Source: Apostichopus japonicus
Lineage: Eukaryota; Echinodermata; Holothuroidea; Aspidochirotida; Stichopodidae
Assembly (NCBI RefSeq): GCF_037975245.1
Contig: NC_092563.1
Span: 11,065,001 to 11,129,000, forward strand
Reading direction: 5' to 3'
DNA: 64,000 nt
The notes under the pieces were generated by a model that was given only the letters and a program-made list of their open reading frames with translations, was not told the DNA's origin and made no database searches. The position numbers were made by a program, and so were the translations under genes. Every line of letters begins with the position of its first letter. The stretch's first letter is position 1. Positions 1 to 14,686 of the stretch are shown in pieces.

Positions 1-2490
1 TCGATTGATCGGTACCGCAAATTCGATCGATCGGTACCGCATATTCATTTTATCGGTATCGCACATTCGACTGATCGGTATCGCACATTCGATTGATCGG
101 TACCGCATATTAGACTGTTCGGTTCGGCACATTCGATTGTCCGGTACGGCACATTCGATTGTTCGGTACGGCACATTCCATTGTCCGGTACCGATTGATC
201 GCTGCTGAACATTCGATTGATCGGTACCCCACTTTCTATCGATCGGTACCACACTATCAATTTCACGGTACGGCACATTCGATTGTTCGGTAATGCACAT
301 TCGATTGATCGGTACCGCACATTCGATTGATCGGTACGGCACATTCGATTTTTCGGTATCGCACAATTCATTGATCGGTACCGCACATTCCATTTATCGG
401 TACCGCACATTCGATTGATCGAAACCGCCTATTCGATTGATCAGTATCGCACATTCGATTTATCGGTACCGCACATTCGATTGTTCGGTACGGCACATTC
501 CATTGTCCGGTACCGATTGATCGCTGCTGAACATTCGATTGATCGGTACCGCACTTTCGATAGATCGGTACCGCACTATCATTTTAACGGTATGGCACAT
601 TCGATTGTTCGGTATTGCACATTCGATAGATTGGTACCGCACATTCGATTGAACGGTATCGCACATTCGATTGTTCGGTATCTCACATTCGATTGATCGG
701 TATCGCTTATTCCATTTATCGGTACCGCACATTTGATTGATCGGTACCGCACATTCGATTGATCGGTACCGCACATTCGATTGATCGGTACCGCACATTC
801 GATTGATCGGTACCGCACATTCGATTGATCGGTACCGCACATTCGATTGATCGGTACCGAACATTCCATTTACCTGAACCGCACATTCCATTTATCGGTA
901 CCGCACATTCGATTGATAGGTACCGCACATTCAATTGATCGGTATCGAACATTTTATTTATCGGTATTGCTTATTCCATTTATCGGTACCGCACATTCCA
1001 TTCATCGGTACCGCACATTCGATTGATCGGTACCGCACATTCGATTGATCGGTACCGCAAATTCGATTGATCGGTACCGCACATTTGATTAATCGGTACG
1101 TAACATTCGATTGTTCGGTATCGCACATACCGCACATTCGATTGATGGGTACCGCACATTCGATCGATCGGTACCGCATATTCATTTAATCGGTATTGCA
1201 CATTCGATTGATCGGTATCGCATATTCGATTGATCGGTACCGCACATTCGATTGATCGGTACCGCACTTTCGATAGATCGGTACCGCACTATCATTTTAA
1301 CGGTATGGCACATTCGATTGTTCGGTTCGGCACATTCGATTGATTGGTACCGCACATTCGATTGAACGGTATCGCACATTCGATTGAACGGTATCGCACA
1401 TTCGATTGATCGGTATCACACATTCGATTGTTCGGTACGGCACATTCGATTGTTCGGTACCGCACATTCGATTGATCGGTATCGAACATTCGATTCATCA
1501 GTACCGCACATTCGATTGATCGAAACCGCACAGTCGATTGATCGGTACCGCACATTCGATTGATCGGTACCGCACATTCGATCGATCGGTATACCGCATA
1601 TTCATTTTATCGGTATCGCACATTCGACTGATCGGTATCGCAAATTCGATTGATCGGTACCGCATATTAGACTGTTCGGTTCGGCACATTCGATTGCCCG
1701 GTACGGCACATTCGATTGTTCAGTATCGCACATTCGATTGATCGGTACCGCACATTCGATTGAACGGTATCGCACATTCGATTGTTCGGTATCTCACATT
1801 CGATTGATCGGTAGCACACATTCGATTGTTCGGTACGGCACATTCGATTGTTCGGTACCGCACATTCGATTGATCGGTACCGCACATTCGATCGATCGGT
1901 ACCGCACATTCGATTGTTCGGTATCGCACATTCGATTGTTCGGTACGGCACATTCCATTGTCCGGTACCGATTGATCGCTGCTGAACATTCGATTGATCG
2001 GTACCGCACTTTCGATAGATCGGTACCGCACTATCATTTTAACGGTATGGCACATTCGATTGTTCGGTATTGCACATTCGATTGATTGGTACCGCACATT
2101 CGATTGAACGGTATCGCACATTCGATTGTTCGGTATCTCACATTCGATTGATCGGTACCACACATTCGATTGTTCGGTACGGCACATTCGATTGTTCGGT
2201 ACCGCACATTCGATTGATCGGTACCGCACATTCGATTTATCGGTACCGCACATTCGATTCATCGGTATCGCACATTCGATTGATCGGTATCGCACATTCC
2301 ATTTATCTGTACCGCACATTCGATTTAGCGAAAACCGCACATTCGATTGATCTATACCGCACATTCGATCGATCGGTACCGCACATTCGATTGATCGGTA
2401 CCTCACATTCGATTGATCGGTACCGCACATTCGATTGTTCGGTACCGCACATTCGATTTAACGGTACCGCACATTCGTTTATCGGTATCG

Positions 2491-3068
2491 CACAATTCAT
2501 TGGTCGGTAACGCACATTCCATTTATCGGTACCGCACATTCGATTGATCGAAACTGCCTATTCGATCGATCGGTACCGCACATCCTATTTATCGGTATCA
2601 CACATTCGATTGATCGGTATCGCACCTTCGATTTATCGGTACAGAACAGTCGATTGATCGGTACCGGACATTCGATTGATCGGTACCGCACATCCATTTT
2701 ATCGGTACTGCACATGCAATTGTTCGGTACGGCACATTCGATTGATCGGTACCGCACATTCGATTGATCGGTACCGCACATCCGATTCTTCGGTATCGCA
2801 CAATTCATTGGTCGGTAACGCACATTCCATTTATCGGTACCGCACATTCGATTGATCGAAACTGCCTATTCGATCGATCGGTACCGCACATCCTATTTAT
2901 CGGTATCACACATTCGATTGATCGGTATCGCACCTTCGATTTATCGGTACAGAACAGTCGATTGATCGGTACCGGACATTCGATTGATCGGTACCGCACA
3001 TCCATTTTATCGGTACTGCACATGCAATTGTTCGGTACGGCACATTCGATTGATCGGTACCGCACATT
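2491..3068. repeat. 308-bp tandem duplication inside the 22-bp array
   Basis: The stretch from 2491 (CACAATTCATTGGTCGG) reappears at 2799 with the same ordered set of rare unit variants, including GAAACTGCC, CACATCCTATTT, ACAGAACAGTCG and CACATGCAATTG. The offset of 308 is exactly 14 units of 22 bp. This indicates recent unequal exchange or slippage of a 14-unit block rather than one-unit expansion. Confidence 0.85.
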
Positions 3069-5930
3069 CGATTGTTCGGTATCGCACATTCGATTCATCG
3101 GTACCGCACATTCGTTTATCGGTACCGAACATTTGATTGATCGGTACCGCACATTCGGTCGATCGGTACCGCACATTTGATTCATCGGTACGTCACATTC
3201 GATTGTTCGGTATCGCACATACCGCACATTCGATTGATCGGTATCGTACATCGATCGATCGGTACCGCACATTCGTTTTATCGGTACCGCACATTCGATT
3301 GTTCGGTATCGCAAATTCGATTGAACGGTACCGCACATTCGATTGTTCGGTACGGTACATTCGATTGATCGGTACAGCACATTCGATTGATCGGTACCGA
3401 ACATTCCATTTACCTGAACAGAACATTCCATTTATCGGTACCTCACAACCGATTGATCGGTACCGATCGGTACCGAACATTCTATTTATCGGTACCGCAC
3501 ATTCGATTTATCGTTGCCGCACATTCGATTTATCGGTACCGAACATTTGATTGATCGGTACCGCACATTCGATTGATCGGTACCGCACATTCATTTTATC
3601 GGTACTGCACATTCGATTGATCGGTAACGAAAATTCTATTTTTCGGTACGTCACATTCGATTGTTCATTACCGCACATTCATTTTATCGGTACCGCACAT
3701 TCGATTGTTCAGTTCCGCACATTCGATTTATCGGTACCGAACATATTATTTATTGGTACCGCACATTCGATTTATCGGTGCCGCACATTCGATTAATATG
3801 TACCGAAAAATCGATCTATCGGTACCGTATATTCGATTGATCGGTACGGCACATTCGATTTATCGGTAATGCACATTCGATTGATCGGTATCGCACATTC
3901 GATTGATCGGTATCGCTTATTCCATTTATCGGTACCGCACATTCGATTGATCGGTACCGCATATTCCATTTATCGGTACCGCACATTCGATTGATCGGTA
4001 TTGCACATTCGATTGATCGGTATCGCTTATTCCATTTATCGGTACCGCACATTCGATTGATCGGTACCGCATATTCCATTTATCGGTACCGCACATTCGA
4101 TTGATCGGTATTGCACATTCGATTGATCGGTACCGCATATTCGATTGATCGGTACCGTACATTCGATTGTTCGGTATCTCACATTCGATTTATCGGTACC
4201 GCACATTCGATTGATCGAAACCGCACATTCGATTGATCGGTACCGCACATTCGATTGAGCGGTACCGCACATCCGATTTATCGGTATTGCACATTCGATT
4301 GATCGGTATTGCACATTCCATTTATCGATACTGCACATTCGATTAATCGAAACCGAACATTCGATTGATCGGTACCGCACATTCGATTGATCGGTACCAC
4401 ACAATCGATCGATCGGTCCCGCATATTCATTTTATCATTATCGCACATTCGATTGATAGGTATCGCACATTCGATTGATCGGTACCGCACATTCGACTGT
4501 TCGGTTCGGCACATTCGATTGTTCGGTACCGCATATTTAATTGATCGGTACCGCACATTCGTTCGATCGGTACGGCACATTCGATTGTTAAGTATTGTGC
4601 ACATTCGATTGATCGGTACCGCACATTCGATTGAACGGTATCAAACAATCTATCAATCGGTACCGCACATTCTATTGTTCGGTACCGATTGATCGCTGCT
4701 GAATATTCGATTGATCGGTACCGCACTTTAGATCGATCGGTACCGAACATTCCATTTACCTGAACCGCACATTCCATTTATCGGTACCGCACATTCGATC
4801 GATCGGTACCGCACATTCGATTGATCGGTACCGAACATTCAATTGAACGGTATCGCACAATCTATTAATCGGTACCGCACATTCGATTGATCGGTACCGC
4901 ACGATTGATTGATCGGTACCGCACATTCGAATGTTCGGTATCTCACATTCGATTGATCGGTACCGCACATTCGATTGTTCGGTACGGTACATTCGATTAT
5001 TCGGTATCGCACATTCGTTTGATCGGTACCGCACATCCGATTTATCCGTATCGCACATTCGATTGATCGGTATCGCACATTCCATTTATCGGTACCGCAC
5101 ATTCGATTGATCGAAACCGCACATTCAATCGATCGGTACCGCACATTCGATTGTTCGGTACGGCACATTCGATTGTTCGGTACCGCACATTCATTTTATC
5201 GGTACAGCACAATCGATTGTTCGGTACCGCACAATCGATTTATCGGTACCGAACATTCTATTAATTGGTACCGCACATTCGATTTATCGGTGCCGCACAT
5301 TCGATTAATAGGTACCGAAAATTCGATTTATCGGTACCGCACATTCGATTGTTCGGTAACGCACTTTAGATTGATCGGTACCATACCGCCCATTCGATTG
5401 TTCGGTACGGCACATTCCATTGTTCGGTACCGATTGATTGCTACTGAACATTCGATTGATCGGTACCGCACATTCGATCGATCGGTACCGCACATTCGAT
5501 TGATCGGTACCGCACATTCGATTGCTCGGTACCGCACATTCGTTTATCGTTACCGTACATTCAATTGTTCGGTATCTCACATTCGATTGATCGGTACCGC
5601 ACATTCGATCGATCGGTACCGCACATTTATTTTATCGCTACCGCACATTCGATTGTTTGGTGTTGCACATTCGATCGAACGGTACCGCACATTCGATTGT
5701 TCGGTACGGCACATTCCATTGTTCGGTACCGATTGATTGCTACTGAACATTCGATTGATCGGTACCGCACATTCGATCGATCGGTACCGCACATTCGATT
5801 GATCGGTACCGCACATTCGATTAATCGGTACCGCACATTCGTTTATCGGTACCGTACATTCGATTGTTCGGTATCTCACATTCGATTGATCGGTACCGCA
5901 CATTCGATTGTTCGGTACGGCACATTCGAT

Positions 5931-7142
5931 TGCACGGTACCGCACATTCGATTGTTCGTTACCGAACAATCGATTGTTCTGTACGGCACATTCCCTAGTT
6001 CGGAACCGATTGATCGCTACTGAACATTTTATTGATCGGTACCGCACATTCGATCGATCTGTACCGCACATTCGATTGATCGGTACCGCACATTCGATCG
6101 ATCGGTACCGCACATTTATTTTATCGGTACCGCACATTCGATTGATCGGTACCGCATATTCGTTTGATGGGTACCGCACATTCGATTGATCGGTACCGAA
6201 CATTCCATTTATCTGTACCGCACATTCCATGTATCGGTACCGCATATTCGATTGATCGGTATTGCACATTCGATTGATCGGTATCGCATATTCGATTGAT
6301 CGGTATCGAACATTCGATTGATCGGTATGGCACATTCCATTTATCTGTACCGCACATTCCATGTATCGGTACCGCACATTCGTTTATCGCTACCGAACGT
6401 TCTATTTATCGGTACCACACATTCCATTTATCGGTGCCGCACATTCGATTTTTCGGTACTGCACATTCGTTTATCGATACCGAACATTCTATTTATCGGT
6501 ACCGCACATTCGATTTATCGGTACCGCACGTTCGATTGCACGGTACCGCACATTCGATTGTTCGTTACCGAACAATCGATTGTTCTGTACGGCACATTCC
6601 CTAGTTCGGAACCGATTGATCGCTACTGAACATTTTATTGATCGGTACCGCACATTCGATCGATCTGTACCGCACATTCGATTGATCGGTACCGCACATT
6701 CGATCGATCGGTACCGCACATTTATTTTATCGGTACCGCACATTCGATTGATCGGTACCGCATATTCGTTTGATGGGTACCGCACATTCGATTGATCGGT
6801 ACCGAACATTCCATTTATCTGTACCGCACATTCCATGTATCGGTACCGCATATTCGATTGATCGGTATTGCACATTCGATTGATCGGTATCGCATATTCG
6901 ATTGATCGGTATCGAACATTCGATTGATCGGTATGGCACATTCCATTTATCTGTACCGCACATTCCATGTATCGGTACCGCACATTCGTTTATCGCTACC
7001 GAACGTTCTATTTATCGGTACCGCACATTCCATGTATCGGTGCCGCACATTCGATTTTTCGGTACTGCACATTCGTTTATCGATACCGAACATTCTATTT
7101 ATCGGTACCGCACATTCGATTTATCGGTACCGCACGTTCGAT
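5931..7142. repeat. 606-bp tandem duplication inside the 22-bp array
   Basis: Two consecutive copies (about 5931-6536 and 6537-7142) share the same order of rare variants, for example ACATTCCCTAGTTCGG at about 5989 and 6595, and TGATGGGTACC and CATGTATCGG further along. The offset is 606 bp, not a multiple of 22, because the block contains shortened and lengthened units. Copies differ at only a few bases, so the duplication is young relative to the array. Confidence 0.85.
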
Positions 7143-9829
7143 TGTTCGGTACGGCACATTCGATTTATCGGTACCGCACATTCGATTGATCGGTTCCGCA
7201 CATTCGATTAATCGGTACCGAACATTCGATCGATCGGTACCTCATTTTCGATTGATCGGTACCGCACATTCGATTGTTCGGTATCGCACATTCGATTGAT
7301 CGGTACCGCACATTCGTTTATCGGTACCGAACATTCTATTTATCGGTACCGCACATTCGATTTATCGGTACCGAACATTCGATTGATCGGTACCGCACAT
7401 TGGATTGATCGGTACAGCACATCCATTTTATCGGTACTGCACATGCGATTTTTCGGTACGGCACATTGGATCGTTCGGTACCGCACATTCGATTGATCGG
7501 TACCGCACATCCTATTGATTGGTATCGCACATTCGATTGATCGGTAACGCACATTCGATTTATCGGTACCGCACATTCGATTGTTCGGTTCCGCACATTC
7601 GATTGATCGGTACCGCACATTCGATCAATCAATACCGCACATTCATTTTAACGGTACGGCACATTCGATTGTTCGGTACAGCACATTCGATTGATGGGAA
7701 CCGCACATTAGATTGATCGGTACCGCACCTTCGGTTGATCGGTATTGCACATTCGATCGATCTGTAACGCATATTCATTTTATCGGTACCGCACTTTCGA
7801 TTGTTCAGTACTGCACGTTCGATTTATTGGTACCGCACATTCATTTTATCGGTACCGCACATTCGATTATTCAGTACCGCACATTCGATTTATCGGTACC
7901 GAACATTCTATTTATTGGTACCGCACATTCGATTTAGCGGTGCCGCACATTCTGTTAATAGGTACCGAACATTCGATTGATCGGTACCGCACATTCGTTT
8001 ATCGTTACCGTACATTCAATTGTTCGGTATCTCACATTCGATTGAACGGTATCGCACATTCGATTGCTCGGTACGGCACATTCGATTGATCGGTACCGCA
8101 CATTCGATTGATCGGTATCGCACATTCCATTAATCGGTACCGCACATTCGATTGATCGGTACCGCACATTCGATTGTTCGGTATCGCACATTCGATTGAT
8201 CGGTACCACACATTCGATTGATCGGTACCGCACATTCGTTTATCGGTACCGAACATTCTATTTATCGGTATCGCACATTCGATTAATAGGTACCGAACAT
8301 TCGATTGATCGGTACCGCACATTCGCTTAATCGGTACCGCACATTCGATTGTTCGGTACCGAAAGTTCCATTTATCGGTACTGCATATTCCATTTATGGG
8401 TACCGCACATTCGATTGATCGGTATCGCACATTCGATTTATGGGTAGCGCACATTCGATTAATCGATATCGAACATTCGTTTGATCGGTACCGAACATTC
8501 GATTGATCGGTACCGGACATTCGATTGATCAGTACCGAACATCCATTTTATCGGTACTGCACATGCGATTGTTCGGTACGGCACATTCGATTGATCGTTA
8601 CCGCACATTGGATTGTTCGGTATCGCACATTCGATTGATCGGTACCTCATTTTCGATTGATCGGTACCGCACATTCGATTGTTCGGTATCGCACATTCGA
8701 TTTTTCGGTACCGCACATTCGTTTATCGTTACCGAACATTCTATTTATCGGTACCGCACATTCGATTTATCGGTACCGAACATTCGATCGATCGATACCG
8801 CATATTCATTTTATCGGTACCGCACAATCGATTGTTCGGTACTGCACATTCATTTAACCCGTACCGCACATTCGATTATTCGGTACGCACATTCTATTTA
8901 TCGGTACCTCACATTTTATTGATCAGTACCGCACATTCGATTGTTCGGTATCGCACATTCGATTTATCGGTACCGTAAATTCGTTTATCGGTAACGAACA
9001 TTCTATTTATCGGTACCGAACATTCGTTTGATCGGTACCTCACATTCGATTGATCGGTACCGCACATCCATTTTATCGGTACTGCACATGCGATTGTCCG
9101 ATACGGCACATTCGATTGTTCGGTACCGCACATTCGATTCATCGGTACCGCACATCCCATTTATCGGTGTCGCATATACAATTGATCGAATCGGCACAAT
9201 CGATTGATCGGTACCGCACATTCGATTGATCGGTACCACACATTCGATCGATCGATACCGCATATTCATTTTATCGGTACCGCACAATCGATTGTTCGGT
9301 ACTGCACATTCATTTTATCGGTACAGCACATTCCATTATTCGGTACCGCACATTCGATTGATCGGTACCGAACATTCTATTTATTGGTACTGCACTTGAA
9401 TTGATCGGTACCGCACACTCTATTATTCGGTATCTCACATTCGATTGATCGGTTCGGCACATTCGATTGTTCGGTACCGCACAATGAATTGATCGGTACC
9501 GCACATCCGATTTATCGGTATGGCACATTCGATTGATCGGTATCGCACATTCCATTTATCGGTACCGGACATTAGATTGATCGATACCGCATATTCATTT
9601 TATCGGTACCGCACAATCGATTGTTCTGTAGTGCACATTCATTTTATCGGTACCGCACATTTGATTATTAGGTACCGCACATTCGATTTATCGGTACCGA
9701 ACATTCGAATGTTCGGTACGGCACATTCGATTTTTCGGTACCGCACATTTGATTGATCGGTACCGCACATCCGATTTATCGGTATCGCACATTCGATTTA
9801 TCGGTATCGCACATTCGATTGATCGGTAT

Positions 9830-11325
9830 CGCACATTCCATTTATCGGTACCGCACATTCAATTGATCGAAACCGCACATTCGATTGATCGGTACCGCAC
9901 ATTCGATTGATCGGTACCGCACATTCGATCGATCGATACCGCATATTCATTTTATTCGGTACCGCACATTCGATTTATCGGTACCGAACATTATATTTAT
10001 TGGTACCGCACATTCAATTGATCGGTACCGCACACTCGATTATTCGGTATCTCACATTCGATTGATCGGTACGGCACATTCGATTGTTCGGTACCGCACA
10101 TTCGATTGATCGGTATCGCTCATCGATCGAACGGTACCGAACATTCTATTTATCGGTACCTCACATTCGATTTATAAGTACCGAACATTCTATTGATCGG
10201 TACCGAACATTCTCTTAATCGGTACCGCACATTCGATTGATCGGTACCGAACATTCCATTTATCGGTACTGCATATTCCATTTATCGGTACCGCACATTC
10301 GATTGATCGGTAGCGCACATTCGATTGATCGGTAGCGCACATTCGATTGATCGGTATCGACCATTCGATTGATCGGTACCGCACATTCGATCGATCGGAA
10401 CCGCACATTCATTTTATCGGCTCAGCACATTCGATTGTTCGGTACGGCACTTTCGATTGCCCGGTACCGCACATTCAAATGTTCGGTACAGCACATTCTA
10501 TTGATCCGTACCGCACATTCGATTTATCGGTACCGAACATTCGATTGATCGGTACCGCACATTTGATTGATCGGTACCGCACATCCAATTTATCGGTATC
10601 GCATATTCGATTGATCGGTATCGCACATTCCATTTATCGGTACCGCACATTCAATTGATCGAAACCGCACATTCGATTGATCGGTACCGCACATTCGATT
10701 TATCGGTACCGCACATTCGATCGATCGATACCGCATATTCATTTTATCGGTACCGCACATTCGATTATTTGGTACCGCACATTCGATTGATCGGTACCGA
10801 ACATTATATTTATTGGTACCGCACATTCCATTGATCGGTACCGCACACTCGATTATTCGGTATCTCACATTCGATTGATCGGTACGGCACATTCGATTGT
10901 TCGGTACCGCACATTCGATTGATCGGTATCGCTCATCGATCGAACGGTACCGAACATTCTATTGATCGGTACCTCACATTCGATTTATAGGTACCGAACA
11001 TTCGATTGATCGGTACCGAACATTCTCTTAATCGGTACCGCACATTCGATTGATCGGTACCGAACATTCCATTTATCGGTACTGCATATTCCATTTATCG
11101 GTACCGCACATTCGATTGATCGGTAGCGCACATTCGATTGATCGGTAGCGCACATTCGAATGATCGGTATCGACCATTCGATTGATCGGTACCGCACATT
11201 CGATCGATCGGAACCGCACATTCATTTTATCGGTTCAGCACATTCGATTGTTCGGTACGGCACTTTCGATTGCCCGGTACCGCACATTCAATTGTTCGGT
11301 ACAGCACATTCTATTGATCGGTACC
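9830..11325. repeat. About 0.8-kb duplication inside the 22-bp array
   Basis: The ordered variants of about 9.83-10.5 kb recur at about 10.63-11.3 kb. The rare string CGGTATCGCTCATCGATCG is at 10111 and again at 10924 (offset 813). The first part of the block aligns at offset 792, which is 36 units, so indels lie between. Differences include TTTATAAGTACC versus TTTATAGGTACC and small substitutions. Confidence 0.75.
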
Positions 11326-12799
11326 GCACATTCGATTTATCGGTACCGAACATTCGATTGATCGGTACCGCACATTCGATTGATCGGTACCGCACATCCA
11401 TTCTATTGGTACTGCACATGCGATTGTTCGGTACGGCACATTTCATTGATCGGTACCGCACATTCGATTGTTCGGTATCGCACATTCGATTGATCGGTAC
11501 CTCACATTTTATTGATCAGTACCGCACATTCGATTGTTCGGTATCGCACATTCGATTTATCGGTACCGTAAATTCGTTTATCGGTACCGAACATTCTATT
11601 TATCGGTACCGCACATTCGATTTATCGGTACCGAACATTCGTTTGATCGGTACCTCACATTCGATTGATCGGTACCGCACATCCATTTTATCGGTACTGC
11701 ACATGCGATTATTCGATACGGCACATTCGATTGTTCGGTACCGCACATTCGATTCATCGGTATCGCACATTCGATTGATCGGTATCGCACATTCCATTTA
11801 TCGGTGCCGCACATTCGATCGATCTATACCGCATATTCATTTTATCGGTACCGCACAATCGATTGTTCGGTACTGCACATTCATTTTACCCGTAACGCAC
11901 ATTCGATTATTCGGTACGCACATTCTATTTATCGGTACCGAACATTCGATTTATTGGTACCGCACATTCGATTTATCGGTGTCGCATATTCGATTATCGC
12001 TACCGAACATTCGATTTTTCGGTACTGCATATTCCATTTATCGGTACCGCACATTCGATTAATCGGTAACGCACATCCGATTGATCGGTACCGCACATTC
12101 GATTGATCGGTATCGAACATTCGATTCATCGGTACCGCACATTCGATCGACTGGAACCGCACATTCATTTTATCAGTTCAGCACATTCGATCATTCTGTA
12201 CGGCACTTTCCATTGATCGGTACCGCACATTTTGTTGTTCGGTATCGCACATTCGATTGATCGGTACCGCACATTCGATTGATCGGTACCGAACATTCGT
12301 TATCGGTACCGAACATTCTATTTATCAGAACCACACATTCGATTGATCGGTGCCGCACATTCGATTTATCGGTACCGGACATTCGATTGATCGGTACCGC
12401 ATGTTCGATTGATCGGTACCGCACATCCATTTTATCGGTACTGCACATTCGATTATTCGGTACGGCTCATTCGATTGTTCGTTACCGCACATTTGATTGT
12501 TTGGTACGGCACATTCGATTGTTCGGTACCGATTGATCGCTACTGAACATTCGATTGATCGGTACCGCACATTCGATCGATCGGTACCACACATATATTT
12601 TATCGATACGGCACATTCGATTTTTCGGTATCGCACATTCGATTGATCGGTACCGCACATTCGATCGTTCGGTTCGGCACATTCGATTGTTCGGTACCGC
12701 ACATTCCATTGATCGGTACCGCACATTCGATTGATCGGTATCGCACATTCGATTGATCAGTTCCGAACATTCGATTGATCGTAATCGCTCATCGCTTAA

Positions 12800-13085
12800 A
12801 ATGAGAGACTGAAATTTCAGTCTAATCGACTGAAATTTCAGTCTAATGATGGATGGGATAAGGGATCAGACTACTTAGACTGAATTCCAGTCTGAAATGT
12901 AAAGACTGAAGGTCAGTCTTAATTAGACTAAATACTCTTCAGTCTAATAGACTGAAAATCAAACCACTTTAGACTGAACAGTCAGCAGTTTAGACTGATT
13001 TATTGCAGCACCAGTCTTAATAAGATTGAATACTTTCAGTCTATAAGACTGATATCAGACTGAACAGTCGGTCCTTTAGACTGAA
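12800..13085. repeat. Left subterminal AGACTGA/TCAGTCT cluster of the island
   Basis: More than fifteen copies of AGACTGA or its complement TCAGTCT occur in under 300 bp, often as facing pairs. Examples are GACTGAAATTTCAGTC at 12808 (a perfect 16-bp palindrome), its second copy at about 12829, and TAGACTGAATTCCAGTCTG at about 12878. Spacing is irregular, so this is not a simple tandem repeat. Facing pairs could form hairpins. The same motif family is found at the right end of the island and not elsewhere in the window at this density. Confidence 0.8.
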
Positions 13086-13661
13086 TTATTACACATCACA
13101 GCTATACTGTCAATTTTATAAATTGCAAATTCTGGATTGAACAAGCTTTTCTATAGATCCTCCGTGTTGGCTAAGTGCTGGAATTCTTCAATAAAGATGC
13201 AGTTAAGGTCATCAAGACAACATTCAATGATCTGTTAATGCAGGGGAATTTACTGAAAGGTGCTACTTCATGGAGTGACTTCACCTTCACATCCAATCAT
13301 GTTAGGCTATAAAGACCAGAAAATCATTGTGACAGTCACACACAAAGTACATTAAAAATGGTATTCCATCAAGAAATATAATTGTCAATATCCACCGAAC
13401 AGTAATTTTATTCCAACTAAACCAATTATATATTCTTATATAATTTTTAATATATTAAAAAAAAACAGAAATCAAAACTACAATATTCTGAGGGATGTTC
13501 AACAAAACATGTTATCTTTGCAACAAACGTTCAAATTATAAAGATACTTTACATAACAGTGACATATTTTCAGTTCAATATTAATCTGTCAAATTTCTGC
13601 TTGAATTGGGCCTGGATCTAAAATGTTCTTTAATTTTTTTGGAAAGGATTAGGTGAGCTGA
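13086..13661. other. AT-rich spacer, no gene seen
   Basis: No open frame with convincing coding character and no recognised repeat family. It contains an A-run and a TATATTAA-rich stretch at about 13430-13465. Confidence 0.6.
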
Positions 13662-13669
13662 GAACAGAT

Positions 13670-13772
13670 CAGTGGTGTCGCCAATGGGTGGCCTGGGGAA
13701 CCCCTCCCCCGAGAAGGAATTCACAAATAGACATATCACCAACCAAGATTCAAATGCCTGGCAACACCACTG
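13670..13772. mobile_element. Short hAT-like MITE (103 bp)
   Basis: Terminal inverted repeats are CAGTGGTGTCGCCA at 13670-13683 and TGGCAACACCACTG at 13759-13772, which match at 13 of 14 positions when inverted. The CAGTG start is typical of hAT ends. Flanking 8-mers GAACAGAT (13662-13669) and TAACAGAA (13773-13780) share six of eight bases and look like a decayed 8-bp target duplication. It is far too short to code for a transposase, so it is non-autonomous. Confidence 0.6.
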
Positions 13773-13780
13773 TAACAGAA

Positions 13781-14686
13781 AGCACTTTAAATTCTTTGTA
13801 TGTCACCACCAGGTGGTAATACTTTGGAATTCATTGACAACACAGCTGTAAATTGAGTGGTTATATACCCAGCTGATCCCATCTCCCGATCTCACTGAAC
13901 TTTAAATTTTCCACTGTAAAGGATATAGTAACTATACGATCCTGCCTTTACAAAAGGGACATAATGGAAACACGACGATAGTACAATGGATCTGGTACAT
14001 TGCCTTTTTTCCAGTTGTGAATCATTAATGTATAGTAGCAACAATTTTCTTAGAATGATTTCAAAATGGGGAAAACATATGACAAATTTTCAGCAGGTTA
14101 TTTATAAAATATTAGGAATGGTCAAACTATATATCAGTGCGGTGAACATTTAATACTTTGTGTTTCAATGATATAGATTGGCGATTGCTGAAAGTCATTA
14201 TCCAGCACACACAAAACAACATATTACAAGCAGTTAACAGAATGGCACAAACTTGATAATGGCTATTAGATAAACATGAACTATTATATACTGCATTCAC
14301 GATTTCATGATATGGCATTCATATAAAGCAAATTTGTATGCAAAAACAGTACATGTGACTATTATACCACCCTCAATTATTTCTTAACTTTCTGATAGTA
14401 ATCATATATAGTGATTTTGATTGGGATTTCAATCAAATTTTAAAGTTTTATAAATTATCTCACGTGAATCCTTTAAAGGTGGGATCGCTCGTAATTTCCT
14501 CGTAAATTCTGTCCTTCACACCACCCGATTCAAAAATAATATCAATACTACCCTCTACCGGTTCATCCTGTTGTCTCGTAATTTCTCACCAATCCCGTAT
14601 TTACGGCTAGTAAGCAATAAACGGGTTCGGTTACTTGAACGGTGGCCTTGGCGAAATTCCTGCATAGTTTCTTGTCTGTGGCAGTA
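13781..14686. other. Non-coding spacer, no gene seen
   Basis: AT-rich sequence. The short open frames on both strands have no recognisable domain. A small near-palindrome ACCACCAGGTGGT lies at about 13806. Confidence 0.55.

Larger units (their letters stand above)
1..12794. repeat. 22-bp satellite array, left block
   Basis: Head-to-tail repeats of a 22-bp unit, GGTACCGCAC followed by ATTCGATTGATC, fill this block without a break. The words CGGTA and ACATTC are the most constant parts. The segment after CATT varies most (GATTGATC, GATTGTTC, GATCGATC, CATTTATC, GATTGAAC), as do the bases after GGTA (CCGCAC, TCGCAC, CGGCAC, CCGAAC). Some units are a base longer (CATTTTATC) or shorter (CGTTTATC). 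Because 22 is not a multiple of 3, translation cycles through three frames and gives a 22-residue peptide period on both strands. The consensus has no stop in any frame, which explains the many overlapping open frames here. The palindrome CGGTACCG with an adjacent GATC recurs in most units. Nothing suggests coding. The array runs off the left edge of the window. Confidence 0.97.

Noticed and set aside
5-12748. Dozens of open frames of 60-300 codons on both strands of the 22-bp array, some resembling a Cys-containing repeat protein
   Set aside because: They all follow the 22-residue period forced by a 22-bp stop-free unit, overlap on both strands and in several frames, and have no independent start, splice or codon signal.
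1-12794. CRISPR-like array
   Set aside because: The unit is directly tandem with no unique spacers, and the surrounding DNA is eukaryotic.
1-12794. CENP-B-box-like word ATTCGATTGATCGGTA in the 22-bp unit
   Set aside because: It shares TTCG-N4-A with the CENP-B box, but the spacing to the final CGG is one base short and the last G of CGGG is T. This is not a valid match, though a binding test would settle it.
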